Shown here piece after piece: positions 1-8,800 of a stretch of DNA of 17,596 nt. Below the pieces are notes generated by a model. That model had not been told where the DNA came from, did not search any database, and saw only the letters and a list, made by a program, of their open reading frames with translations. Every line of letters starts with the position of its first letter. Positions within the stretch are counted from its first letter, which is position 1. Location of the stretch: contig JALVQM010000132.1 of the NCBI GenBank assembly GCA_027025615.1, forward strand, positions 1 to 17,596, in the 5' to 3' direction. Origin of the DNA: Desulfobacteraceae bacterium. Its GTDB lineage: Bacteria; Desulfobacterota; Desulfobacteria; Desulfobacterales; Desulfosarcinaceae. The position numbers and the translations under genes are program-made.

Positions 1-73
1 GGATTGAGCATTGGGCAACCCCCTTGACAGTCGAATACATCCAGTCGACTCCAGCAAAGAATTATGTTGCACT

Positions 74-99
74 ATGTTGCGCATCATTATATGCAACAT
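74..99. promoter_or_regulatory. Imperfect palindrome, candidate activator (enhancer) site
   Basis: The arms ATGTTGCGCAT (74-84) and ATATGCAACAT (89-99) are inverted repeats that match at 9 of 11 positions around a 4-nt centre. An extra half-site ATGTTGC lies at 64-70. The palindrome is about 160 bp upstream of the -12 element of the sigma-54 promoter, the usual distance for binding sites of NtrC-family activators. That it binds such an activator is inference; no AAA+ activator gene is in this window. Confidence 0.45.
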
Positions 100-246
100 T
101 TTCAAAACACATTTTTGTTATTATTTTCGCCCGTTATCTGCAAGACAAGGTTGTTTTGAAACATAATAGTTGCAGACACGTCATCCCGGAAAAATGGAAA
201 TGATATTTAACCAACTGTTATTTATTATAATTTAATATTAATTATT

Positions 247-263
247 TTGGCACACCTCATGCA
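247..263 (+). promoter_or_regulatory. Sigma-54 (-24/-12) promoter of the Hdr operon
   Basis: The sequence TTGGCACACCTCATGCA matches the RpoN consensus YTGGCACGNNNNTTGCW at nearly all key positions. The invariant GG is at 249-250 and the invariant GC at 261-262, exactly 12 bp apart. Deviations are A for G after TGGCAC, and ATGC for TTGC. Transcription would start near 273-275 and run into the receiver gene at 383. Such promoters need an ATP-dependent activator, which fits the upstream palindrome. Confidence rests on the match and its position before a 14-kb co-directional gene set. Confidence 0.75.
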
Positions 264-382
264 TTGTATATAAAGACGTTTCTCTTTTTACCTTATTGTT
301 TTGATCATATTTGTGCTCGGTTATAGGCAACCGGTCTTTTCCGGATACTTTCCATAGGCTGTGGAGAAAGGCCGATGACGTA

Positions 383-805
383 ATGCATAAAAAGATCCTG
401 ATCATTGAAGATGACGAGGATACCAGCCTTTTCCTTAAAAACATCCTTACTGCTGATGGCTACCAGGCTATTGCCGTTCACGATGGCAATGATGGTTTGA
501 CAAAGATCTGCACGGAAAAGCCGGACCTTGTAATCATAGATGCAATGCTCCCGGAAGAAAGTGGAATTCATCTATACCGCCAACTAAGATCAGATCAGTC
601 TTTGCAAAAACTGCCAATCATTATGATGGCTACTCTGGACAGACGTACCTTGTGCCGTGCTCACAGGCTTGGCTCTTCTTCATCAAAGCCATGGCTTGCC
701 GAGCCGGATGCATATCTTTCCAAACCTCCCGAAGCTGATGAACTTTTAAGTCTTGTACGAGGATTTTTTGCCACCGCTGAAAACAGCGCTGCGGAGGAAC
801 CATGA
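383..805 (+). CDS. Stand-alone response-regulator receiver protein
   Basis: This 140-residue protein is a single CheY-like receiver domain with no output domain. The acidic pocket (IIEDDED, residues 6-12), phospho-acceptor Asp53 (LVIIDAMLPEESG), Thr84 and Lys114 are all visible. The Thr-Lys spacing is 30 residues instead of the usual 22, so an extra stretch of about eight residues (around the Ser-rich LGSSSSKPW) sits before strand beta-5. I chose the ATG at 383 because it follows GGAGAAAGG (363-371) and begins the domain directly; an upstream ATG at 311 would add 24 unrelated residues. The stop overlaps the next gene's start (ATGA), suggesting translational coupling with the first HdrA. It probably relays phosphate within the operon's kinase system; its target is not known. 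Confidence 0.85.
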   Translation: MHKKILIIEDDEDTSLFLKNILTADGYQAIAVHDGNDGLTKICTEKPDLVIIDAMLPEESGIHLYRQLRSDQSLQKLPIIMMATLDRRTLCRAHRLGSSSSKPWLAEPDAYLSKPPEADELLSLVRGFFATAENSAAEEP

Positions 806-3800
806 CCACCAAAATCGGATTTTATATTTGCCATTGCGGAGTCAACATCGCCTACCGGGTGAAGGTGGAAGAAGTAGCCGCCTTTGCCAGACAACTGCCC
901 AACGTGGTTGTTGCCCGTGACTACAAGTTCATGTGCTCTGATCCCGGCCAGGCCATGATTGAAAAAGATATCACCGAACTGGGGCTCAACCGGGTAGTGG
1001 TTGCCTCCTGCTCTCCTCGCCTGCATGGCAAAACCTTTATGGGCGCCTGTCAAAGAGCAGGGTTAAATCCCTATTTCTTCCAGATGGCATCTGTACGGGA
1101 ACAGGTATCCTGGGTTACCGACAATGAAAAGCTTGCCACTGACAAGGCTAAAACCCTGGTGGCAGCAGCTATCAACCGGGTAAATTATCATCATCAGCTA
1201 TTCAGCCGCCAGGCTGAAGTCAACCCTAATATGCTTGTAGTGGGAGGCGGAATTGCCGGCATGCAGGCATCCCTGGATATTGCCGATGCCGGCTACAAAG
1301 TTTACCTGGTGGAAAGGGACACAACCATCGGCGGCCACATGCTTCAGTTCGACAAGACCTTTCCAACCCTGGATTGCGCCGCCTGTATCGGCACCCCAAA
1401 AATGGTTCAAGTTGCCCAACACCCTAATATCGAACTGCTTTCCTATAGTGAAGTGGAGGAAGTTTCCGGTTTCATCGGCAATTACACCGTTGATATCCTG
1501 CGCAAACCGCGCTTTGTCAAAGAAGACACCTGTACCGGTTGCGGTGAGTGTGCCAAGGTTTGCCCGGTTTCATTACCCAGCAGCTGGGACGCAGGCTTGG
1601 GGCAACGAAAAGCAATCGGACGAAGTTTTCCCCAGGCCATTCCGATCACCTTCAACATAGAAAAAAAAGACCGGGCACCTTGTGTAACGACCTGCCCTGC
1701 TGGAATTAATGTCCAGGGATATGTTCAAATGATCGCCCAGGGCAACTTCAAGCGTGCTGTAGAACTTATCATGGAGCGTTTGCCCCTTCCCGGTGTCCTG
1801 GGAAGAGTATGTCCCCATCCTTGCGAAGCCCGGTGCCGCCGCGGAGAAGTTGATCAGGCGGTTGCCATCCGCGCCTTAAAGCGCTTTGCCGCAGATCAGG
1901 TGTCTCCAGATCAAATTGAAAGGCCTACAATCGTCGAGAAACCTGAAAAAATTGCCGTAATCGGGTCAGGGCCGGCCGGATTGACGGTAGCCTACTACAT
2001 GCGACTTAAAGGTTATCAGGTCACAATTTTTGAAGCCCTGGAAGTACTGGGCGGTATGCTGCGTGTAGGTATTCCTGATTATCGCCTGCCACCTGAAATA
2101 CTGGAAAGAGAAATAAATCATATCCTATCTTACGGAATACAGGTCAGAACCGGTGCGCGCCTGGGTAAAGACTTTAGTTTGCAGGACCTGGAATCGCAGG
2201 GATTCAAGGCTGTTTTTCTGGGTCTTGGAGCACATCTTCCCATGTCCCTGGGCATTGAAGGTGAGCATAACGAGAAAGTAATAGATGCCCTTTCGTTCTT
2301 ACGAAATGTTAACTTGGGAAACAGGTCCAAACCAGGACATAAAGTAGCGGTTATCGGCGGGGGCAACGTGGCCATCGATACCGCCCGCTGCCTTGTACGC
2401 CTGGGGGTAGAACAAGTCACCGTTGTATACCGCCGCAGTGCTGATGAAATGCCGGCCTACCAAGAGGAGATCGAAGGAGCAAAGCAGGAAGGCATCCAAT
2501 TTAAATTTCTTACCGCACCCTTGAAAATAAATTCAGAAAACGGGAAACTGACCGGACTTCAATGTCTGCGTACAGAGCTGGGCCCACCGGACGCAAGTGG
2601 CCGGCGCAGGCCGAAACCTGTTTCCGGCTCCGAGTTTACCATTGAATGTGATGCCGTAATTCCTGCAATCGGTCAAAGAATAGATACCGGCTGGGCCTCT
2701 GAATTGACTGATTTGCAATGGACCCGCCGTGACACCCTAAAAGTTGACTCCTTGACCTACCAGACCAGCCTGCCCCACATTTTTGCTGCCGGAGACGCTG
2801 TAACCGGTCCAGCCACCGTAATCGAAGCTGTCGGCGCCGCCCACAAAGTAGTGGAAGCAATGGACAGCTATTTAAAGGACGAGCTGGATGAAAGCTGGCA
2901 GGCAAAGGAAAATACATTGCAAAGCCCGTCGGGTAACTGGGCCCCACTTCCCGAACAGGCAACAGCCTTGCCAAGGGCTGTCGTCGCTCATGAACCAGCC
3001 CCTCAACGTCTCCACTCTTTTGATGAGGTAGAAAAGCCACTTGGACGACAGCAGGCCATCGAAGAAGCGGCAAGATGCATCAACTGCGGGGACTGCTGCC
3101 GGTGCATGGAATGCGTCAAGGTGTGCGAGGCTGCTGCCATCGATCATTCAATGGAGCCGGAACGTGTCAGGCTTGAGGTGGGCAGTATAATACTTGCCAC
3201 CGGATACGACGTAATGGATCCCAGCCCCATGTATCCATATGGCTACCAGCGCTACCAGAATGTATATACCGCCCTGGAATTCGAACGACTTTCCAATGCT
3301 ACAGGGCCTACGTCCGGAAAAATCCTGATTAAAGATGAAAACGGAAATTTTTCCAGGCCTCCGGGCAGTGTGGCCCTGCTGCATTGCATTGGCAGCCGGG
3401 ATGTAAATTACCACGAGTATTGCTCTAGAGTATGCTGCATGTATGCCTTGAAGTATACCCATCTTATCAAAGAAAAAGTCGGCCATGATACAAGAGTATA
3501 CGATTTTTACATAGACATGCGCTGCTTTGGAGAGGGATACGAAGAATTCTACCGTCGCTGCCAGGAAGAAGGCACCATTTTCATCCGTGGTAAAGTTGCA
3601 GAAATCACTGACCAGGCCATTGTTCCCGAAGAAAAGGGTAAACTGGTAGCAGTAGCAGAAGATACTTTGCTGGGAAGCAAAATAAGGGTGCCGGTTGATA
3701 TGGTGATTCTATGCACAGCCATAGAGGCCCGTTCAGATGCCAGGGAAACCGGCCGAATATTTGGTGTAAACCAGGGAGCTGACGGATTTTTCCTTGAAGA

Positions 3801-4215
3801 GCATCCTAAACTTGGCCCCATCAACACCGCCACCGATGGCGTCTTTCTGGCCGGCTGCTGCCAGAAACCAATGGATATACCAGACACTGTTTCCCAGGCC
3901 TCAGGGGCTGCTGCCAAAGCCCTGACCCTGGCAACCAGGGGTAAGGTGGAAATCGAACCCACAACCTCCTGGGTTGATCCGGATGTTTGCATTGGTTGCC
4001 AGTCTTGTATTGAGTTATGTCCATACGGAGCCATTGATTTTGACCCTCTGCGACAGGTAGCGGTAGTAAACCCGGCTGTCTGCAAAGGTTGTGGAAGCTG
4101 TTCCGCCCATTGTCCAAGTGGAGCTGCAACAAGCCGGCATTTTATAAACAAGCAGATTTTTGCAGAGATTGATGGATTAATGGATGCAGTTTACCAATTG
4201 GCTAAATCACGATAA
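802..4215 (+). CDS. hdrA: HdrA-type flavoprotein with inserted GltD/NfnB-like NAD(P)H module
   Basis: At 1137 residues this is far longer than a usual HdrA (about 650-670). The order is: the HdrA N-terminal domain with CHCG and SCSPRLHG motifs (1-145); an FAD fold starting at VVGGGIAG (about 147); a [4Fe-4S] motif Cys244/247/250/254; then an insert of about 465 residues. The insert looks like the glutamate synthase small subunit or NfnB: Cys294/298 and Cys337/341/345 for Fe-S clusters, FAD motif GSGPAG (388-393), NAD(P)H motif GGGN (519-522) with a downstream YRRS (543-546). HdrA resumes at a Cys-rich ferredoxin segment (759-775), followed by CIGSRD...YCSRVCCMYA (about 862-885) and two C-terminal [4Fe-4S] motifs (Cys1063-1073, Cys1094-1104). 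Removing the insert gives a normal HdrA length. HdrA carries the bifurcating flavin in Hdr complexes, and the insert suggests direct exchange with NAD(P)H. The start follows GGAGGA (793-798). Confidence 0.93.
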   Translation: MTTKIGFYICHCGVNIAYRVKVEEVAAFARQLPNVVVARDYKFMCSDPGQAMIEKDITELGLNRVVVASCSPRLHGKTFMGACQRAGLNPYFFQMASVREQVSWVTDNEKLATDKAKTLVAAAINRVNYHHQLFSRQAEVNPNMLVVGGGIAGMQASLDIADAGYKVYLVERDTTIGGHMLQFDKTFPTLDCAACIGTPKMVQVAQHPNIELLSYSEVEEVSGFIGNYTVDILRKPRFVKEDTCTGCGECAKVCPVSLPSSWDAGLGQRKAIGRSFPQAIPITFNIEKKDRAPCVTTCPAGINVQGYVQMIAQGNFKRAVELIMERLPLPGVLGRVCPHPCEARCRRGEVDQAVAIRALKRFAADQVSPDQIERPTIVEKPEKIAVIGSGPAGLTVAYYMRLKGYQVTIFEALEVLGGMLRVGIPDYRLPPEILEREINHILSYGIQVRTGARLGKDFSLQDLESQGFKAVFLGLGAHLPMSLGIEGEHNEKVIDALSFLRNVNLGNRSKPGHKVAVIGGGNVAIDTARCLVRLGVEQVTVVYRRSADEMPAYQEEIEGAKQEGIQFKFLTAPLKINSENGKLTGLQCLRTELGPPDASGRRRPKPVSGSEFTIECDAVIPAIGQRIDTGWASELTDLQWTRRDTLKVDSLTYQTSLPHIFAAGDAVTGPATVIEAVGAAHKVVEAMDSYLKDELDESWQAKENTLQSPSGNWAPLPEQATALPRAVVAHEPAPQRLHSFDEVEKPLGRQQAIEEAARCINCGDCCRCMECVKVCEAAAIDHSMEPERVRLEVGSIILATGYDVMDPSPMYPYGYQRYQNVYTALEFERLSNATGPTSGKILIKDENGNFSRPPGSVALLHCIGSRDVNYHEYCSRVCCMYALKYTHLIKEKVGHDTRVYDFYIDMRCFGEGYEEFYRRCQEEGTIFIRGKVAEITDQAIVPEEKGKLVAVAEDTLLGSKIRVPVDMVILCTAIEARSDARETGRIFGVNQGADGFFLEEHPKLGPINTATDGVFLAGCCQKPMDIPDTVSQASGAAAKALTLATRGKVEIEPTTSWVDPDVCIGCQSCIELCPYGAIDFDPLRQVAVVNPAVCKGCGSCSAHCPSGAATSRHFINKQIFAEIDGLMDAVYQLAKSR

Positions 4216-4235
4216 ATTTTCAAAAGAGAGGAACC

Positions 4236-4658
4236 ATGGACAACTTTGATCCGGTTATAATTGCTTTCGTTTGTAACTGGTGCACTTACACGGCAGCCGA
4301 CCTGGCCGGTACATCCCGCTTGACCTACCCACCCAATGTACGACTTATAAGGGTTATGTGCACCGGAATGGTTGATCCCCAGTATGTACTGAAAGCCTTG
4401 TTGGAAGGAGCTGACGCTGTCCTTATCAGCGGCTGTCATCCAGGAGACTGCCACTACATAAACGGTAACTACAAGGCCAGACGGAGAATAAAACTGCTCA
4501 AGGAAATTCTTCCACGCTTTGGCTTTGAACCCCAGCGGCTGCGCCTGACCTGGATTGGAGCCAGTGACGGGGTACAGTTTGCCGAAGTTATGAACGACCT
4601 GGTGTCCCAGGTAAAGGAACTGGGACCCGCCCAGTCAAGGATGGAAATGGTAATTTGA
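4236..4658 (+). CDS. mvhD: MvhD/FlpD family hydrogenase iron-sulfur subunit
   Basis: This 140-residue protein is full length for the MvhD family, which carries a [2Fe-2S] cluster and passes electrons between an input module (hydrogenase, formate dehydrogenase or similar) and HdrA. Family hallmarks visible are Cys13/Cys16 (CNWCTY), Cys42 (VMCTG), Cys67/Cys72 (SGCHPGDCHY) and the GNYKARRRIKLLK segment. It begins 20 bp after the first HdrA with a strong AGAGAGGAA ribosome site. Cysteine, not selenocysteine, occupies the family positions that are sometimes Sec. No hydrogenase or formate dehydrogenase catalytic subunit is encoded nearby, so its electron donor must come from elsewhere, or from the GltD-like or FrhB-like modules of this complex. 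Confidence 0.95.
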   Translation: MDNFDPVIIAFVCNWCTYTAADLAGTSRLTYPPNVRLIRVMCTGMVDPQYVLKALLEGADAVLISGCHPGDCHYINGNYKARRRIKLLKEILPRFGFEPQRLRLTWIGASDGVQFAEVMNDLVSQVKELGPAQSRMEMVI

Positions 4659-4710
4659 AAAGCAATGACAGTCTTTCGATTGTGTTCCTAATTTTGCAGC
4701 GGAGGAAAAA

Positions 4711-5853
4711 ATGGCAACCTGCGTTAAGCTCAAGGTCGATAACGGAGATCTTAATTCATCCCTCCGGAATTTTTACCGGGCCGTTATCGACAGTCAAATG
4801 GTGGACCAAATCCTGGTTCCCCTGCGCCTGCCCAGCGGTACCATGGTGATGCCTACGCTGGTGGACGATCCTGAAATGCTCACCACGGCGGAACCGCTGG
4901 CACCAGCTTTCCCGCTAAACAGCGCCAGGCTGGTATGCCGTTTAACCAGGACGGATCCGGGCGGAAACATTGCTGTCGTCCTACGACCTTGTGAAATCAG
5001 GGCTTTCATAGAGCTGGTTAAATTGAAACAGGGCAACTTCGACCACATCCTGATTATCGGAATGGATTGTCTAGGTGCTTTTCAAAATACTGAATACCTC
5101 AGGTTTGCCGCTGAAAATGCTCCTGACAGTTCAGCCAGGTTTTATGAGGAAATCCTGGCCGGGGAAGCCGGACAGGAACCCCCTGATGGAATTGCTCCAG
5201 CCTGTCGTTATTGCGACCAACCGATAGCAGACAATGCCGACATATCTGTTGCCCTCTGGGGTATGGATTACAAGAATCAGATAATGGTGGAAAGCAGCAC
5301 TGAAAAAGGAGACAGGCTGATATCAAGCCTGGGGTTGGAAAGCGCTCAGGTACCAGAGACCAGAACAAAGGCCCTGAAATCCTTGATCAGCAAACGCTCG
5401 GAGCTGCGCAATGAAATGTATGCGCTAACAACAGAGGCAACCTCGGGCATGGACAGGCTGGCATCATATTTTTCTGCATGTGTCAATTGTTACAACTGCC
5501 GGGTAGCCTGCCCGGTCTGCTATTGCCGCGAATGCGTTTTTGTAACAGATGCTTTTGATCATCCGCCAAGCCGATACATGGCATGGGCCAGACGCAAAAA
5601 GGCAGTAAAGATGCCAACCGACACCATTTTCTACCACCTGACCCGCCTGGCCCACATGAGTCTGGCCTGTGTCGGTTGCGGACAATGTTCCAATGCCTGT
5701 CCAAACAATATTGCTGTTTATGAATTGTTTTCAACGGTGGCCGCCGACACCCAAAAGGCTTTTGACTACCTGGCCGGCGGTGATCCTGATGCAAAACCGC
5801 CGCTTACGGAATTCAGGGAAAATGAGTTCAATGAAATTGTGGGCCTTGATTAG
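4711..5853 (+). CDS. FrhB/FdhB-like Fe-S flavoprotein (F420 hydrogenase/dehydrogenase beta family)
   Basis: The 380-residue product resembles the beta subunits of F420-reducing hydrogenase and formate dehydrogenase. Seen in the sequence: a segment typical of the family (VVLRPCEIRAFIELVKLKQ, about residues 89-107) followed by IIGMDCLG; a cysteine cluster Cys257/260/263/267 extended by Cys270/272/275; and a second ferredoxin motif Cys320/323/326/330. In relatives this subunit binds FAD and Fe-S clusters and connects a two-electron carrier to a catalytic partner. Here no catalytic partner gene is adjacent, so it probably serves as an input or output subunit of the Hdr complex. The start ATG follows GGAGGA (4701-4706), and the gene lies 52 bp after mvhD. 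Whether it uses F420, NAD(P)H or only relays electrons cannot be told from the sequence. Confidence 0.85.
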   Translation: MATCVKLKVDNGDLNSSLRNFYRAVIDSQMVDQILVPLRLPSGTMVMPTLVDDPEMLTTAEPLAPAFPLNSARLVCRLTRTDPGGNIAVVLRPCEIRAFIELVKLKQGNFDHILIIGMDCLGAFQNTEYLRFAAENAPDSSARFYEEILAGEAGQEPPDGIAPACRYCDQPIADNADISVALWGMDYKNQIMVESSTEKGDRLISSLGLESAQVPETRTKALKSLISKRSELRNEMYALTTEATSGMDRLASYFSACVNCYNCRVACPVCYCRECVFVTDAFDHPPSRYMAWARRKKAVKMPTDTIFYHLTRLAHMSLACVGCGQCSNACPNNIAVYELFSTVAADTQKAFDYLAGGDPDAKPPLTEFRENEFNEIVGLD

Positions 5854-5877
5854 CTTCAAGTACCGGGAGGAGTGTCA

Positions 5878-8800
5878 ATGAAAACCAACATAGGCAAAGC
5901 CCTGGTAGTCGGTGCAGGTATAAGCGGTATCCGTGCAGCACTGGACCTGGCCGAAACAGGCTGCCGGGTCACCCTGATAGACCGTAGCCTTCATAGCGGT
6001 GGTATTCTGAGCCAACTCGATTACCAATTTCCTACCAATCGATGCGGCATGTGCAAAATGCTGCCCCTGGTACACAGGGACGCTTCATCCCAGTTTTGCC
6101 TTAGAAAGGGACTTTTCCATGACAATATAGAACTGCGCCTGGGTTGCGAACTTACCGCGGTAAGTGGTGAACCGGGAAATTTCAGTGTCACTTTGCGTCA
6201 GGCACCCACCCAGGTAGATCCTGAACTATGCATCGGTTGTGGGATATGCAGCCAGGTTTGCCCTGTCCAGGTTCCCAGCGAGTTTAACGCCGGCCTTGGA
6301 CAGCGCAAGGCAATTTATCTGCCGGTTCCCCATGCTGTACCCAACGCCTTTGTGATTGATTCAGCTGCCTGCGATCAATGCGGCAAATGCATTGAGGTCT
6401 GCCCCACCGATGCCATCAACCTGACCGATGAACAAAGACAGGCTTTTCAAATTCTTGTAGTGGATGACGAGCTTGCGGTCAGGGATTCACTCAAAGAATG
6501 GCTTGTTGACGAAGGTTTTTCGGTAGACATGGCTTCTTCCGGGGAACAAGCCCTTAAGATGTTACAGGAAAAAACATACGGGCTGATGTTGACCGACATC
6601 AAAATGCCCGGCATGGACGGAGTGGAGCTTCTCCAGCAGGCCAGGGAAATCCAGCCTGATCTGACGGTGGTCATGATGACGGCTTATGCCACGGTGGAAA
6701 CTGCAGTGGAGGCCATGAAACAAGGGGCGATAGACTACCTGATGAAGCCTTTTGATCCGGCCAAGATGATCCCCATGGTAGTAAAGATCTTTGAAGAACA
6801 GGTTGCTTCCCATGACCTTCAAGTTCAGGTTGGAGCCATTGTGCTTTGCTGCGGAACCGACTATTTCAACCCGTATGAAGGCAAAGACACCCTGGCATAT
6901 GGTAGTAATGCACATGTACTGACCAGCCTGGAATTCGAACGCCTAATCAGTGGCAGCGGCCCTACCGCTGGACGCCTGGTCAGGCCAGCCGACGGCAAAC
7001 CTGTCAATAAAATAGCCTGGTTGCAATGCATCGGCTCCCGGGACCTTCAAACTAACGCCGATTTCTGTTCGTCTGTTTGCTGCATGTATGCCCTGAAGGA
7101 AGCAATGCTCGCCAAGGAAAAATATAGACAGGAAGTAGAAACGGCAATCTTTTACATGGACATGCGCAACTTTGGTCTTCCCTTCCAAAAGTACCTGGAC
7201 ATGGCAAGAGCTATGCCTGGAATGCGCCTGGAAAGAACCAGGGTTCATTCGGTAACACCTGAACCGGAAACCGGAAACCCGGTCTTGAGCTATATTGATT
7301 CCGACGGCACCTTAAAAAATGAAAGTTTTGACCTGGTAGTATTGTCCGTTGGACAGAGGCCCGCCCGCAGAACAGAGCAATTGGCCTCCATGACCGGCTG
7401 TGATCTTAACAAATGGGGCTTCCTGGAGACGTCCCCGTTGACGGCGGTCTCCACCACACGGCCGGGAATCTTTGCAGGTGGATCGGCTACCGGTCTAAAG
7501 GATATAAATGAATCGGTAATATTTGCTTCGGCCGCGGCTGCCGACGCCGGAGTTGCCATCCATGCAAGTGGCGGAAGCCTGGCAGAACAAGAGCCTTACC
7601 AGGCAGGCAGGGACGTTAGCCGTCAGGTGCCCCGAATTCTGGTGCTGATCTGTTCATGCGGGCAACATATTCCTGGTCATGAAAAGCAAGTTATTGAAAA
7701 AATACTCCAAAGGGATCCGGCGGTGGCCGGGGTAACTTTTCTGGAACACATTTGTACTGCAACCGGATGGGAACAGCTGGAAAATCTGGCCCTGGATGAA
7801 TCCATTAACCGGATCTTGATCGGAGCGTGTCATCCCTACCTGTTTATCAGGAAAATAAAGGCATTATCCAAGAAAATAAACCTTGCCGCCCACCTGATAG
7901 ATGCCGTTGATCTTGAACTTTTCAAGCAATTTAAGGCAGGAAACGGTTCGCCAACAGGCCAGCCAACACATATAGCGGCCAAGCTTGCAACCGGAATCGC
8001 CCGTCTTAAAAACGCGCCGGTTCACGATCTTCCCACAACAGAGGTCGTCTCGACAGCCCTGGTTGTCGGCGGCGGGATTGCCGGGATGCACACGGCTCTG
8101 ACAATCGCTGAACAGGGCTACCCGGTAACCCTTGTCGAAGAAAAAGAACATTTGGGCGGTAATCTCCAATGGCTGCAAAAAACCATAGGAGGGGACGATC
8201 TTCAAACCTGGCTGAAAGATACAATTTCTATGGTGGAAAAGCATCCCGGTATCAGGGTAATGACCGGCAGCCGGATTATAGGTGGCTACGGTCAGGCAGG
8301 CAATTTCTTGACAACAATTCAAACCTCAGAAGACCAGGTGGAAACCCTGGAACACGGAGTGGTAATCCTTGCCACCGGTGGCAAAGAAGCGCCCACTGAT
8401 GCTTATGACCATGGCAACTGCAAACGGGTTATTACCCAGAGCCAACTTGAAAAACAACTGGCTGACAGTACTATTGATCCGTCAGACCTTGATACCGTGG
8501 TGATGATTCAATGCGTTGGGTCTCGCCAGCAACCGCGCAATTACTGCAGCCGTGTCTGCTGTCCGACAACTATAAAACACTGCCTTCAGCTTAAAAAAGC
8601 CCGGCCGGAGCTGAATGTTTACGTACTTTATCGCGACATGATGACCCCGGGTTTCAACGAAAGTTATTTTACCGAAGCCCGCAAGGCCGGTGTGATTTTC
8701 ATCGCCTATGATCCGGACAACAAACCTGAAGTCAATACCTCCTATGATGAAACCTCCATAGCAGTAAGCTGCAAGGACCCTGTCAGCGGACTGAATCTGC

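Larger units (their letters stand above)
1..382. other. Upstream non-coding regulatory region
   Basis: No credible coding region is visible in these 382 bases, which are AT-rich especially from about 190 to 300. The stretch holds a palindrome (74-99), a sigma-54 type promoter (247-263) and a leader of roughly 110 nt before the first gene. A short direct repeat CAGTCGA occurs at 28-34 and 42-48, and ATGTTGC is repeated at 64-70 and 74-80. I could not recognise the 3' end of any preceding gene at the left edge. Confidence 0.6.

Noticed and set aside
24..52. TTGACA at 24-29 as a sigma-70 -35 box
   Set aside because: No plausible -10 hexamer lies 16-18 bp downstream (the site reads GACTCC), and no gene follows nearby.
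311..382. Earlier ATG for the first receiver gene (24 extra residues)
   Set aside because: The extension is unlike receiver N-termini, and a ribosome site sits in front of the ATG at 383.
3549..4151. 200-residue open frame on the minus strand inside the first HdrA
   Set aside because: It lies fully antisense to a well-conserved coding region and shows no recognisable domain; it is a shadow frame.
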